In this document: in pieces, positions 9,903 through 21,839 of the stretch
Layout of the letters: every line of letters begins with the position of its first letter
Position numbering within the stretch: position 1 is the stretch's first letter
Assembly (NCBI GenBank): GCA_015680685.1
Contig: MNCI01029653.1
Location: 42,962-98,875 of the forward strand
Length of the DNA stretch: 55,914 nucleotides
Reading direction: 5' to 3'
Source of the DNA: Gnetum montanum
Lineage: Eukaryota > Streptophyta > Gnetopsida > Gnetales > Gnetaceae
The notes under the pieces: model-generated
Seen by the model: only the letters and a program-made list of their open reading frames with translations
What the model was told of the DNA's origin: nothing
The model's database searches: none
Position numbers and translations under genes: made by a program

Positions 9903-12630
9903 TCATGTAGTTCTTGGAGGTGATGCCTCTTCAATTAGCTACTTCCCTTTGTTGCCAAGCTTCTAGAATTTGTAGTGGTTAAAGAGCACTTGTAATCTTT
10001 CCTCCTCCATTCTTTTGTCATATACCATCCAGGTTGCTAAGTCGATGTGTGCTAGAGTCGATACATCCCATGGACATGGCAGCAATAGAAACATCTTATT
10101 TGCTTTTATATACTAGGCTATAAACTGTCATTGTTCGTCCTCAAAGGCTCTAGCCTTTTCTTTCAGCTCATGGTGGCCTATTAATCTCCTAGGTAGGTCT
10201 AAGGCTACATCCTTCTATCCATGGTAGTGGTCCTTGATCACCTCCAGTTCTAATTTTGCTACATGGAGCTTTTGTAAAGCAGCTTTTCTATCTGCAAACT
10301 CTATTTCATATAATGCATAGGTGGTCACTAATACTACTCTAATTCATTTTTAGGCTAACCTAATATTAACATGGCAAGGTTAGCATATCTAAGGTTAGCC
10401 AATATCATGTATTCCTTTTTATTTCCTCAATCTATAGATCTTTATTCTTCACTTTTACTTGGTGGACTAGTGCATAACTATCTAGGATGTGCTACCAATC
10501 AGGATTTTTCACTAACATAGCTCCGATACAAGCTTTTGCCATCTATATCTCCTTTTCAATGATCTACTTATACATGCCAACTTGGTCCCAAAAGTGCTTC
10601 TTTAGCTTTTCATGATTTTTTGCCTCATTTTTCCACATGCTTATTTCGATTGCAAACTTCTGAAAATTTAGGTAGAACTCCTCCATCAAGAGGGTTTGAT
10701 TCTCTCTAACCAATCTATTGATGTCTTGGTTGACCTTCACCAATTGTTCTCTTAACTAGTGAATACTTTCCTCAAAGATGTTCTTCTATTTTTTGATAGT
10801 GGTCAACCTCGTCTTATCTATAGCAAGCTATTTATTTTCTTCTTGTGTGGTGATTAATGCCTTCTTATGGGCATATGCCTGAGTGATAGTAGCTAAGGCA
10901 TTCCAAGCTGCCTTCTTCTTTTCTTGCTTAGTAGCTTTGTTCTCTTAGATCAATTTGTTTAGCTACTCTATTCTAAATTGATCTAGCTAGTCAAGTATGA
11001 CAAACCAGATAGGGTCCCATCTTTCAACTCTCAAGGTGGCCAGCTCTTGTTGCAAGTGTTTCACTTCTGCTTCTGCATGTTCTACCTTGGTCTCAGCCAT
11101 GACCAACTTCCCTTTAGTGGTAGTGAGGTCTAATTACACTGTAGTAACATCACTAGGGATGTCAAACAAGGTGGTCATTACTTGTTCCTTCTATAGCAAT
11201 CTATCCAATACATCTTCATGGGCCATAGGAGTCATTGAAGTTTCAGTGAGCGTTTATGCATCTTTGGCCTCAGTTAATCCACAGGGGACACAACAAGCAC
11301 ATTGAAAGATTCCTTAAAGTGATCTGTTATCACCTCTACTGCACCTACTACATCCTAATGCTACATGACCACTACTGTGGCATCTTCTCCTATTTCTAAC
11401 ATCATCGAAAATAATGTGGCTTTACCAGATATTTGTCACAACCACTGGGATTCTCCTCCTAAGTGTAGCAAAATCTACCTCCTTGTTGGATCAACAGAAA
11501 CACTGGACTACATGGCATCATTAATAATTTTGAAGAGGTTTGACTCATCTCTACTTCCCCAACTAAGTGTCTCAACAATTCTTTGCAAATGATTCATTGC
11601 AAACCTATAGTCTTGTCGCATGGAACTTATGTCTCACAATGCTATTAAGGCTCTTGTTTTGTTTCTTTTTCTAGTTTCACTTTCTTCTTTGGTTCTTGTT
11701 CCTCACTAAGGTCTTTCCTTAGTGCTGTAGGTTTGAGCAATTCAGTGAAGGAAGTAATTTTGAGCACTTATGCAAATGTCATTTATGTACCCCCAAGATT
11801 CTAACATGCTTACATAGCTTCCAAATCATGTAAGGAAATGGAAGTGTTGGCTTCCCTACATTCTTCTATTTGAATTGCCTCTGAATTTCCCTACAATATA
11901 ACTAGGGCAGGTTGGCCATGTATTTTCCCATTAGTGTGGCACTTCCCCTAGCTACGTACATTGAGATTCTGTTGAGCCCTTTGGTGGAGAAGAGGTGATA
12001 TGTGCCTATCTTGAAATAGGTCCTCTCTTCCAAAGTCAATTCATTATATGTTTTATCATCTTTGTTGTATGCCTGTTTCAGCCACAACTTTCTATTCTCA
12101 AGATCGAACCTCATAGACAGATGTGCCAACTTGGCAATCACATTTGGCAAATTTAGAGCCTCTTCAATTACTTTAACTAAGAAAGAAATAATGACTCCAC
12201 CAATGTTACCTGTGGTGCCTTCTTCCTTGTTGTGCCAGACTTGGTACGTCTTGTTGAGGTACCATTCACCACTATCTGACAAAATGTGTCATAATGGTGA
12301 CGCCTAGAGTTGCGTCCGAACTACCTTAGGAGAAAACACTGTGAATCGACCAAAGTTAATTTCCACAATGATTATGGTCAACATGGATTTCTCTTGAATA
12401 GCTTCAAGGCATGGGAACAATGTGAGGCATTGTCCTTGCACTAGGGCTTGTAGTTCCATGACCTCTCCTTGGACCAACTACCCTGTAACAAGAGCCTTTT
12501 GATGTATGCTGAGTGATTGGGCCTCCCGCTCTTCATGCTCAGCTTGCTAGCCTTGTTAGCCTCTGCCACCTCTTGGATGTTTGGCTACTCCTTGTGAATG
12601 TCCCTCTTGTACTCCTCTTTTTGGGGCCAT
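9903..12630 (-). pseudogene. Element B ORF2, extra gene in env position
   Basis: The family is not recognised. ATG at 12628-12630 (MAPKRGVQEG), stop at 9903-9905 after PRTT, about 900 codons. The best-preserved part, 11902-12300, matches A and C: SGEWYLNKTYQVWHNKEEGT, EALNLPNVIAKLAHLSM and TYFKIGTYHL. A long Gln/Lys/Glu-rich coiled-coil region follows (about 10660-11130). The C-terminal block with PCPWDVS lies near 10055-10085. Many stops are present, mostly TAG. The ATG is directly preceded by TTGATTATAG, a 3' splice-site-like sequence. Conservation of the order globular part, coiled coil, C-terminal block in three elements argues for a real protein with a structural or regulatory role (inference). 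Confidence 0.75.
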
Positions 12631-14639
12631 CTATAATCAATCAAAGGTCAGATGTTACTAAGGTATTGTTATTTATCATTAATAGTTTTATACCTTACTC
12701 ATCACCTTAGTTCCAATAAGTGTTTTAGTTCATATGATTGCAAAGTTAGAAAAACTTTTAGAAATATTTTCAAAAAGTGTTTATCTTCTTTTATGACCCT
12801 TCATAGTTGGTTCCTTTTTCCTTATGTATGGCTTATTCTGATGATTATGATCCCTCAAGTGAAAAAATTAAAGTTTCTAGCATTAATACAATTGATTTTT
12901 CATTATAACGCTTAAGGTCATTTAACATTATTACCCTTGTAATATCTTCCAAGTGATAGCAAATTCTTTAAAAAAAATCAACTCAAGTTTCCAACGGAAG
13001 CACATCCCGCCCCCCACATGGCTAAATTGAATAGTCTAGGTTCAAACGATATGGAAATCAAAGCAATATTGAGCAAAAATATTGCAAGTGTAAGTTGAGT
13101 GCACATAGATCCTAATTGCAAAAGAATATTTGAAAAACTCCCCTAGCTACAAATGATGAGAATAGATTTTGGAGCACTATGGGAGTCATATATATAGGTT
13201 TGTAGACCCAATATCAGGTATCCAACATTGTGTTTGACCTGATATTGGGTAGTTGATATCAGATGCTCAATTCTTCATATTATGAGGGTATTCAGCATCA
13301 AAAATGAAGCTATATGATTGGTTGGAAGGTTTTGGGTTAGGTCCATAGTTCTAGGGTAATTAGGAAATCATTATTAGGCATCAAAAGTGTTAGAAGATGA
13401 AGTCATCGATATTAAAAGTGTTGGAAGATGTAAGAAAAGGGGCATTAGACCTATGTTGTAGGATAGATCAATTACATGATAAGGCAAAGCATTAAATGAA
13501 ATAATTATGCACTTGGAAGGTTGAGAATGATGTGTTTGTGTCAAACAAGTACAAGTTACAATAGTTACACAAGTGGATCCTACCCAAAGCAAGCTCTAGC
13601 CCATAATGCCCTTGTGTAACCACACCTAAAAATGTCCATAGGCACTAAAGGGGTTGAATGCAACACATATGTGTGAAACAAAACACACATGTTAAAACCA
13701 CAAATTTGAGAAAATAACTCTATGTTACACAAAACCACAAGTTAGGATCATATAGATAGCAAGATGAGATGGACTGTAGAAAGAATTGTAGGAATTAGGA
13801 TGTGATATATTTTACTAGAGACATAATGAATCCTTATGTGTTATTAATGATTAAGTAATCATTATCCCTTCTTTCCAAGATTCAAACCAAGCCCAAACCA
13901 CAGTCAATGACATTGCATTATTTTATCACTTCGTTTAACAACCATAAGACTACCATAGTTGCAATGAGTAACATCACTTGGTGCTGTGTCCAAGGGACGA
14001 GTTTTATTCATGGGGCATTATGTTTTTTTTTTTTTGGTTGTTTTTTTATAAAGTCTAAGAAGCTTCCAACCTTCAAGCATGGATAACATGTCTTTTCAAT
14101 GGGATCCTCAGAAATTTATTCAATGCCCTTTTTATGGTACACTTACTCCCATTTTTTATTAGATCTACAAAGATATAATTGCAACTAAAGCAACATGATA
14201 GAACATATAGAAGAGGGCAAAGAGAATCCACAAATTTCCTCAATATCACACCCTTCACATTCCACTGTGGTTCATCACTTTTCTATCTAGGCACAATGAT
14301 TATGAATTTATTTTTAGTTTTGGTGATGAAAAGGAATATTAGTATAACCAGGGTAAGAAACTCTTATTAATAGAATGAGTGGATGGATGACATGGTCTCA
14401 TTGTCTGAATAATCAGTCCCTCATGACTTGACAACATAGAGAAAACCTCACCTCAATGGGCTACATGATCATTTTATTCATAAGCAAGATTACTTAACAA
14501 AGGAAATGAAAATAAAAAAAATGGAAAAATTTGAAAAGGATAGGAAAAATTATATCAATAAATAAGAAAATGATAAAAAATTGTAAAACAAAAAGATGAA
14601 AAAAACTTATTTAATTTTGAAGGGTAAGATGGGGTGTTC
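12631..14639 (-). other. Element B spacer between gag and ORF2
   Basis: No gene recognised. Colinear with the A spacer: cccttgtgtaaccacacc (about 13608), caagatgagatggactgtag (about 13759) and a T-rich run (about 14013-14050) all have counterparts in A. Contains the ORF2 promoter candidate at 13186-13262. Confidence 0.7.
13186..13262 (-). promoter_or_regulatory. Element B internal ORF2 promoter candidate (LTR-like)
   Basis: The minus strand carries CTGATATCAAC, CAATATCAGG and GGATACCTGATATTGGG, then CCTATATATATGAC at 13186-13198. The B LTR has GGTATCTGATATCGGGGC and CAATGTTGGGC upstream of CCTATAAATACC; CAATGTTGG is also present internally. The ORF2 ATG is about 560 bp downstream. These repeats resemble the B LTR more than the A LTR. 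Function inferred. Confidence 0.55.
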
Positions 14640-17135
14640 CCCCCACAACTAAGCATTTTACTATGGCAAGAATTAATAAGTGGGTAGGTAGGCTCCATGC
14701 ATGTATAAAATAGTGTTAACCTTTCATTTTTGAGCCACTAGGTGTCTCTTGGTTTAGTGATAGTTGCATAGACAAGTTGTTGTTCATACACTTGTTTGTT
14801 AAATGTATGGTGGATCAGAGTATGAGTTGTGTTAATGTTGTAGAATTTTGATCCACAATTACATCCTTGATCATGATTTGGTATGCATGGATTCATTTGT
14901 CTCTCCACAATTCTAGATTCATTATTTCCATTAGGTGTGGGAGTAACAATGGATGGGGGCCCTTGCATAGGCATAGAGGACATTGGTTGTGAAAAGGAAG
15001 GCATTGCATCATATTGACATTGTGCTAGTTCAAATGATGTGTTAGGTCCATGAGTGTTGCACTTCTGCCTAGGAGCTATCCTAAAGAAAGGACATTTTCA
15101 AGTTTGCGATGGGAACCTGTTCGTATTAGCATGTCTATGCACATTTGTAGCACAAGTGGCATTTGTTTGTTGATGTTGTGATGCTAAACCTTCCTTTGTT
15201 GTTAGCAATGACATGTGATGAGGTGGAGTATGAGAATATTGAGGATAGGATGGATGGTAAAAGGCATGAGGTGGTGATCCTTTAGGGGATGTTATGGGTT
15301 GATGGTACTTGGGAGAGTGATAGTAGCAATTTGAAGTAGAAGAAATAGAACTAGTTGGAGAAACCGGGTGTTGAACATAATATCCATACAATTTTGGCTA
15401 GTAGAAAGGATAGGGTTGGTTTGGTGGTGGCCTCCCCCATGACTATGGGTTTTTCCACTATGGTTGATGACAATGTTAAGGCTAGTAATAACTCCCCCTA
15501 GGATTGTATGATTGGTTGTGGGGCTATCTATAATTTCTATGTGAAAAAGAAAATTTCTTAAGCATGTGCTTTCTCACAAATTTGGAATTTAATGTAAAAG
15601 CCCAATACTCATATAGATGTGAGATGACTAGGCACTGGCCCTTTAGGTGATCATATATGCAAATGTCACATTTATCATCTTCATCTGTGGTTGAGTCTAT
15701 AGCCTTACTTTCTTCAGCCATTTCCCTTGTTTGCTGATAAGTGTTCCTAGCCGTTTCTTAGTTCTACTTCCTCTGTTTATTATGATCACCTAGTTCATTT
15801 TGTGTTACCTTCTCCTCTACAGTTTCTATAAAAGTTGTAGCTTTCTCATTTATCCACTCTAACACCCTATCAAACTTTGCTTCCAATTTGTCGATAGCCT
15901 TTTGTATTGATAAGGTTCATGGCAGAATCACCTTATCAAGAGCTACCTCTTTCTTCTTACCATAAATGTGGACCTACTTCTTTTGAAGAGTTAGGTCCTA
16001 GTGATACTTCTCAACATTCTCCCATTACATAACTCTCCTTCTTCTTTTACCACATGCTTGATTAGCTCTTAGATTTAATGGGTTCATAGCTCGTATAATT
16101 AACCTAAAGCATACATCCCAAGGATCTCCCTTGTTTCATTACAAAGCCCATCTATTATGTGGAAAAGCCACTTTTCCTCAAAGAAACCATGACCTGGGAA
16201 TTTATTCAATAGAGAATAATATCTATCTAAGGCCATGTCCAAGGGTTCATGTTGTTCTTATCTCCATCCTTGGATTTATCTCCTTAGGTTGGACACCCTC
16301 GCATAGGTTTCGTATTTCTCGTTGAAGAGTTCTAGTATTGTGGACCACCATTAGATTGAATTTGGTTTCAATAATCTATACCATACTCTGGCTCTATCAA
16401 CTAGTGTCCTGGGAAAAAGCTAAGCTTGTGCCACCCACTTTCAATGTTGTAGAAGGCATAGGCATCTTGGAAGGCTTGTACATGATGTTGTGGATTCGAA
16501 TCATAGCCTCTTACAAATTTAGGGGTATTATTTATATCAAGCCTAGGTAGGAAAATTTCCTTGTAATGCCTGTAGGGTATCTTAACTACCTCTATGATCT
16601 GTATCAAGCTCTTAATGACCAACAAGGGTTCATCATCATCAAACATGTTGTGATGAAAATTTTTATTTCTATTCATTTTATTGTGATGATTTTTCCTATG
16701 TTCATGTTGATGTCCTTAATTTTTCCTATGGGTTTGATTTCTATTTTTATTCCAACCCCATAATGGACCTTTGTCTCTATACCTATGTTCATCTTCGTTA
16801 GAACTAGACGTTGAAGAGGAAGAGGAAGATGAGGAACTAGGAGGATTTCCATAGCTTCTATGGTATTTCCCAGGGTCCCTTGATTTATCTTTTCTAGATT
16901 TTGAGAAGGTCCTAGGCCTTGAGGCCTCCCCTAGTCTAAGACTTACTTCTTCATCTCCTCTAAGGTTGTCTATCTTAGGTGAATGTAGTCCTTGAATGTC
17001 ATCAAGGTGGTCATGAGCATATGAAACCCCTGCATGAGGTTGGTCCCTCCAATTTTCTTCATCATATATCTTGTTAGTTCTCTAATGAATGTTCTCACTA
17101 TATAATGCATTATTGCTTCCTTGTGAAAGAGACAT
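14640..17135 (-). pseudogene. gag: Element B gag
   Basis: Particle-forming gag protein. Start at the ATG 17133-17135 (MSLSQGSNNALYSENIH), aligned with A. Features in order: a charged N-terminal region with a tract of nine serines (near 16800-16850); a DDDEPLL motif shared with A and C (about 16640); a core beginning FLPRLDINNTPKFVRGYD (about 16500-16570); Leu/Ile-rich core remnants at 16070-16330; a zinc knuckle CDICIYDHLKGQC (C-x2-C-x3-H-x4-C) at 15632-15670; and a Pro/His/Tyr-rich tail (15098-15391). Frames change repeatedly and stops are common. No protease domain follows the tail. The 3' limit near 14640 is approximate. Confidence 0.85.
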
Positions 17136-17242
17136 TATTTCTAGTTAATGATGTGTGTGATTTAATATTTTCTGAAAGATATATCATTAATGCATTTACA
17201 GCAATCATGTATAATATAACTAATCTAGATAACGAGCATCAT

Positions 17243-17260
17243 AAATGGCAACAATGCCAA
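17243..17260 (-). other. Element B primer binding site, decayed
   Basis: The minus strand reads TTGGCATTGTTGCCATTT directly after the LTR, aligned position by position with the tRNA-Asp-type site of A (7525-7542). The 3' half is eroded. Confidence 0.7.
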
Positions 17261-18098
17261 TGATGAGCAGTGAGGTACCCCTACGTCCAAAAATACGAAT
17301 CACAAGCAGTCACACACAATCTAGTTAAATTTCATGAATGGGACTAATTGTGCATCTAAATCTTTATGCTTTGATCATAGTTTGCTATCTTTCCACTTCG
17401 ACTAGTGGTAGCTTTGTCACAAATGATTTAGTTCGAAGTGAGGCATATGACCATTAGTGTTTCCTAGCCCTAAGCTACTCCTAATGACAATAAAGAGATA
17501 AATTAACTAAGCTAATCAATAGTGGAAAGTAAAATCTAAACTAGCCTACATGTAATGAGTATTTATTCCTAGTCATCTGGACATGCCTTGGACTTCATGT
17601 ACCTACTACTGGGATTACCAAGTGTACATTACTGGGCATACCAAATAATTACACATAAGTGCTTGCAATTAGTCATACTCATTCTACTTAATGACAAGAA
17701 TAGTAAAGAGTAATAAATGGAAACATTAACTAAAGAAAATAGTAAACATTTAGTAATTAAAAGCAATAATAAATCTAAGTGGATGTTGCAATGATGAAAG
17801 TAATCTCAATCTTTATTTCTAATCATGTAACACATCCAACTACATCACACTCAAATAAGAATGTCATACAATCACTTAACATCACACTGCAAGCATGCAC
17901 TGAAAAACAATAGAACTGGAAATCAAAAATCTATGGAAAAGCTATCTAAAATCTATTAATCAACTATATCCCAACCATGCACCCAAGTTTGGTATTTATA
18001 AGCTAGCATGGAAGGGGCAATATCGAATGCCCAACATCAAAGGTTGTGCCCTGATATTGGATATCTAATATCACAGCCTTGCAAAATATGACTCATGA
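17261..18098 (-). repeat. Element B 5' LTR
   Basis: 838 bp, matches 8828-9717. The outer end reads TCATGA on plus where TCATCA is expected, one changed base. The U3 is shorter than in the left LTR because one GATATC repeat block is missing (about 18045-18080). Confidence 0.9.
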
Positions 18099-18103
18099 GT
18101 TGT
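18099..18103. other. Target site duplication of B, right copy
   Basis: GTTGT, identical to 8823-8827. Confidence 0.85.
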
Positions 18104-18264
18104 GCAATGGGTAAGATACTCATGCTATAAGAATTGGATTCTAACTAGTGAATCTTCTTTTATATGTAGATGATGCTGCCTTAATCTTCACTACTATAAA
18201 AAATATGTAAAATATGTTACAAAGTTTAGAAATTATTTTCATTCATCTCATCTTCAAGTGAATG

Positions 18265-18269
18265 TAGAT
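18265..18269. other. Target site duplication of C, left copy
   Basis: TAGAT, identical to 49942-49946. Confidence 0.9.
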
Positions 18270-19185
18270 TGATGAATCGTACACTAGTTGTGTCAACTGG
18301 GCCCCATCAACTAGGTCCCATTGACTAGGCCTTGTCGACTAGGCCCCATCGATGCATGATTTGATGCATTGATGTGGCCTCATTAATGTAGTGTCTATTT
18401 TTTCCTATAAATATGCACTCACCCGCCATGTTTATAGGATGTCTTATCATAGTTGTAGCAAATCTCTTGTAGTTTTGTCATTTGAAAGTTAGAATATTTT
18501 TTTCTAAGTGCTTGCAATAGGAGTCAAGAGTGTACAGATCTTAATTCAAGCACTATTGTACCTAAGCATAGCAGTGTGTGAGGCAATAAAAACAAGATTT
18601 TTAATAAACCTTGTAGCACTTTGAAATAGAATAATTATTGATTTCTACATTTAATGTTTTATGCAATTTCCTTTAATGCTTTAAGTGATTAAATACTTAG
18701 TTAGGCTAAATGAAACTACATTAAGGTAGATTAAGTAGTGATTAATTAAGCACATAAGTACGACCACTTTGAGCATGCACATGACACTTAGTAATCCCAA
18801 TAATGCTTAACATTTGGTAACCCAGCAACGTTATACATGTTCAGGATGTGTATGACAAGTGGGAACAGATGCTTATGTTAAGATTAGTTAGGTGTAGTTA
18901 GTTAGATTAAATTAGCAATTAAATTACTTCATTCCTTTCATTCTTTATTTTCAACACCCAAAACATAAAACATAAAAATAATAAAAATTATACGCCTCGA
19001 TTACATTTAACCATACCTTTGCATATCATAAGTGTAATTAGGAAGACAAAAAATGATTGTTAGCACAAGTTCACTTACTACAGGCCAATGTACCGAAAGA
19101 CATAGAATCCACAAAATTCAAATAAATTGCACATGAACGCTTACTGATTCATATGGTTGAGCATAGGAGTAGTCACCTCTCATCG
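18270..19185 (+). repeat. Element C 5' LTR
   Basis: 916 bp. Starts TGATGAATCG, ends CTCATCG (expected CA). The U3 has GTCAACTAGGCCCC-like repeats (18292-18355), then TATAAATA at 18406-18413. The U5 has TTTGGTAACCC, as in A and B. Confidence 0.93.
18292..18413 (+). promoter_or_regulatory. Element C LTR promoter: TATA box plus GACTAGGCCCC repeats
   Basis: About four copies of TCRACTAGGCCCCAT-like motifs, then TTTTTTCCTATAAATATGC. The 3' LTR copy (49086-49184) has fewer repeats and TATAAATA at 49177-49184. Confidence 0.65.
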
Positions 19186-19186
19186 T

Positions 19187-19204
19187 TGGTGCCATTACTA
19201 GGGA
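19187..19204 (+). other. Element C primer binding site (tRNA-Asp type)
   Basis: TGGTGCCATTACTAGGGA. Relative to TGGCGCCGTTGCCGGGGA (complement of plant tRNA-Asp, from memory) there are five differences, all C-to-T or G-to-A. This is the signature of methylated-cytosine decay. Confidence 0.85.
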
Positions 19205-19221
19205 TTCTTTTTGTTCGAAAT

Positions 19222-21620
19222 ATGCACTATCTAGGAATAGTGAAAATCATTAACATCGTGGGACGAACCCTAAGGTCAAAAAATCATTCTAAAAATAAAT
19301 ATAATAGTTTAAGCACATTAATATCTTATTCTAATTACAAAATTTCTTCTTCTCACAAGCATAATGATACTAAACTACCGATGCCTCAAGAATGTAGGAT
19401 GGTATATACTCATCCAAATGAGTATGTGCCTAACTTCACCTTCATCTTGCACCAGGATGAACAACTATGGTGGCAAGATATGGAGGGCAACATTGTAATG
19501 CCTCTCAATTGATCTATGCCTAGGATGCTACTCCAAACTCATAGTAGGTTGGGCATACAAGATCTTCAAGAAGAGTACATTATGCATGACCATGACTACT
19601 AGGACTTCCATCCCACTAAAACACAACATAGGAGAGATCAACACTAGGAGAAGCACCATGAGGCTTTGAAGGGAAAGTGGTTCATCAATCCCTTGTTCTT
19701 GCTCAACCAAAACAAAAATGAGGATCCTTCCTCTAAGAGGCTCTCAACATGAAGATTCTCCACCCCTTGATATTACTAATGGAGGCTTGAACCTAAAGTT
19801 GCAATCCACAACGATCTAGGTTTAGGCAAAAGTGGGAGTCAAAGGAAGGGCTTGGACAAGCATCAAGATGACAAGAAAGCTAATGAAAATTTTCATGACA
19901 AATGTAGAGGAGATGGTAGAAACCATGATGATGGTATTCCTCCTTCCTCTTTTTCCTCTTTGTCTGCACCTTCTTCTTCCTCTTCTAGTTTTGATAGATG
20001 TTGTAGAAAGGACAATCATGATGAAGGTGAACAGTGGGACAATAATGATCATCGGCCCTACCATGAATGAAGAGGTAGAAGAGCACATCATAGGTGTTAT
20101 CAAAATGATGATGATGATGAGCCTTTACTAGTAGCTTGAAGTATATTGAATATCGCAGAGGTAATGAAAATTCCAACTAGGCATATGAAAGATAATCAGA
20201 TCAAGCGATTTGACATGAACGCTATCCCCAGATTTGAGGGGGTATATAACACTAATCCACAAACACATATTTAAGTCTTTCAAAATGCCTATGCCTTACA
20301 GAATATTGAAAATGATTAATAGAAATTAAAGCTATTTTCTAGGACACTCATCAAGGAAGCAGAAAGCTAGTATCGGTCCTTGGAGCTGGAATCTATCCGA
20401 GGTAGAGTATAATGTTAGAGATTTTCAATGATAAATACCAGACATACTCCCGAGTGTCTAATCTTAGAAGGTAGATATCAGGATGGAAGCAAGAAACATA
20501 TGAACCATTAGATGTTTTCAAGGGCAAATACTATTCTTTCATACACCAATGCCTTGGCCATGGTTATTCTCAATGGGAACAACTTTGCCACATCATAGAT
20601 GGACTCATATTAGAAACGAGAAGAACTCTTGGGGTTTATGCCCAAGGAAGACTATAAGAACTTAGAGCTCATCAGATCCAAAGGCTGATAGAGCAAGTAG
20701 AAAAAGAAGAAGAAGAGCTAAGAAAACATGAAAGTGTTGAGGAATAAAAAAGGGATCCTTGAATTAAAAAAAGAGAGGTCCAATTTTGTGAGAACAAGAA
20801 GGAGTCATCACTTGATGAGGTGGAGCAGTGAAAAACCTAGCCAATACAAAAAAAATTCCAATATATTAGCCAAGGTTAATAAATTATGGGACTCTTTGGA
20901 TGAAAAATTCCAAACTGCTCAAAAAATTGTAGAAGAATCAAGAGAGCAAAGTAGTAATCATGACCACAAGAGATGAAAAGAAGCTAAACGTGCCCACTAA
21001 AGGGGTAAGGGCAAGGCTGTGAAAGTAGAAGATGTTTGGAGTTAAAAATTAGATGATGATAATGGGTGTGATATCTACTAATATGAACATCCAATATATG
21101 TTGCCCTATCATGTTACACTTCCAAGAGTCTGGGGTATATGTGTCGAATCCTAGATTGGCAAGAAGGCAAGCACCCAAAAGATTGCCCTATTCTCAAGGA
21201 AATCCAAGGCATTTCCACCCACAACAACAAGTTTATTATCCAAGTGGATCTCCACCATAATCATATGAGTGGTATTAGTAGTGGCAGTACCCACAATCAT
21301 GGGAGATGCAACCACCAAGGCAGTAGTACCCTTACATGCAGATAGATCCATATGGGTACTATGTTCAGCAACCAATATCTCCACGTGATTCGTGTAGTGA
21401 TGCTTCTTTTCAACATCACTACTACCCTCCAAAGTATTAGAGAACTCATTCTCCATCTACCTAAGGGAAAACCCCATATCCCTATCACCCACCTCATCCT
21501 TCAGCACAAGCTCATCCATCCTCAATCCAATTACTACCTCCTCCATCCATGCAGGGTGAGCTTCCAACCTAACCACAACAATGTAATGCTACCAAGGCCA
21601 TTAACTTATAGCTAGCTCTT
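19222..21620 (+). pseudogene. gag: Element C gag
   Basis: Particle-forming gag protein. The ATG at 19222 is a plausible but not certain start. A Ser-rich tract (near 19945-19990) precedes DDDDEPLL (about 20107), as in B. The core follows: MNAIPRFEGVYNTNPQTHI (about 20215), FNDKYQTYSRVSNLRR (about 20427), CLGHGYSQWEQLCHIIDGL (about 20550) and ETRRTLGVYAQGR (about 20615). A Lys/Glu-rich coiled coil is near 20690-20750. The knuckle is damaged: GCDIY then YEHP (about 21062). The tail is Ser/Pro/Thr-rich. There are many TAG stops and several frame shifts. Residue-level agreement with A gag over the core makes the shared ancestry of A, B and C clear. Confidence 0.87.
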
Positions 21621-21839
21621 TAGCTAAGTGGTTTAGAACCAAGATCCCTTAAAAGACCATTCTTTTGAACCAATAGCCCTACTAAACCCTCACCTACTTA
21701 TGTAACTGATCATCATGTATCTCCTTCATTCTCTGCATCCATTCCTTTTGAGAGCCCTCCAAACCAAATATCTCCTAAGATCCACATAGTTATGTTAGCC
21801 CACAATATATTGAATTAGATCAAGGCTGGAAACCTTCCT

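Larger units (their letters stand above)
8828..18098 (-). mobile_element. Element B: complete pol-less Athila-like retrotransposon
   Basis: 9271 bp with both LTRs and a perfect 5-bp target duplication (GTTGT). Minus-strand order is LTR, primer site, gag, 2-kb spacer, ORF2, polypurine tract, LTR, the same plan as A. The whole 14.6-12.6 kb interval where pol would lie is a spacer without recognisable enzyme motifs. As the element is otherwise complete, the lack of pol is a feature of its type and not the result of a break in the window. It inserted into the LINE. Confidence 0.93.
18099..18269 (+). pseudogene. LINE reverse transcriptase fragment, active-site part
   Basis: The plus strand codes for NLLLYVDDAALIFTT, the F/YxDD active-site block of a non-LTR reverse transcriptase, then NMLQSLEIIF, and after one frame shift LQVNVD. 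It is cut at 18269 by element C and continues at 49947. The neighbouring endonuclease piece at 8398-8827 is on the opposite strand, so the LINE was rearranged before B inserted. Confidence 0.85.

Noticed and set aside
19822-20131. Overlapping Met/Ile-rich frames on both strands
   Set aside because: Shadows of the C gag linker, where GAT repeats code for DDDDEPLL.
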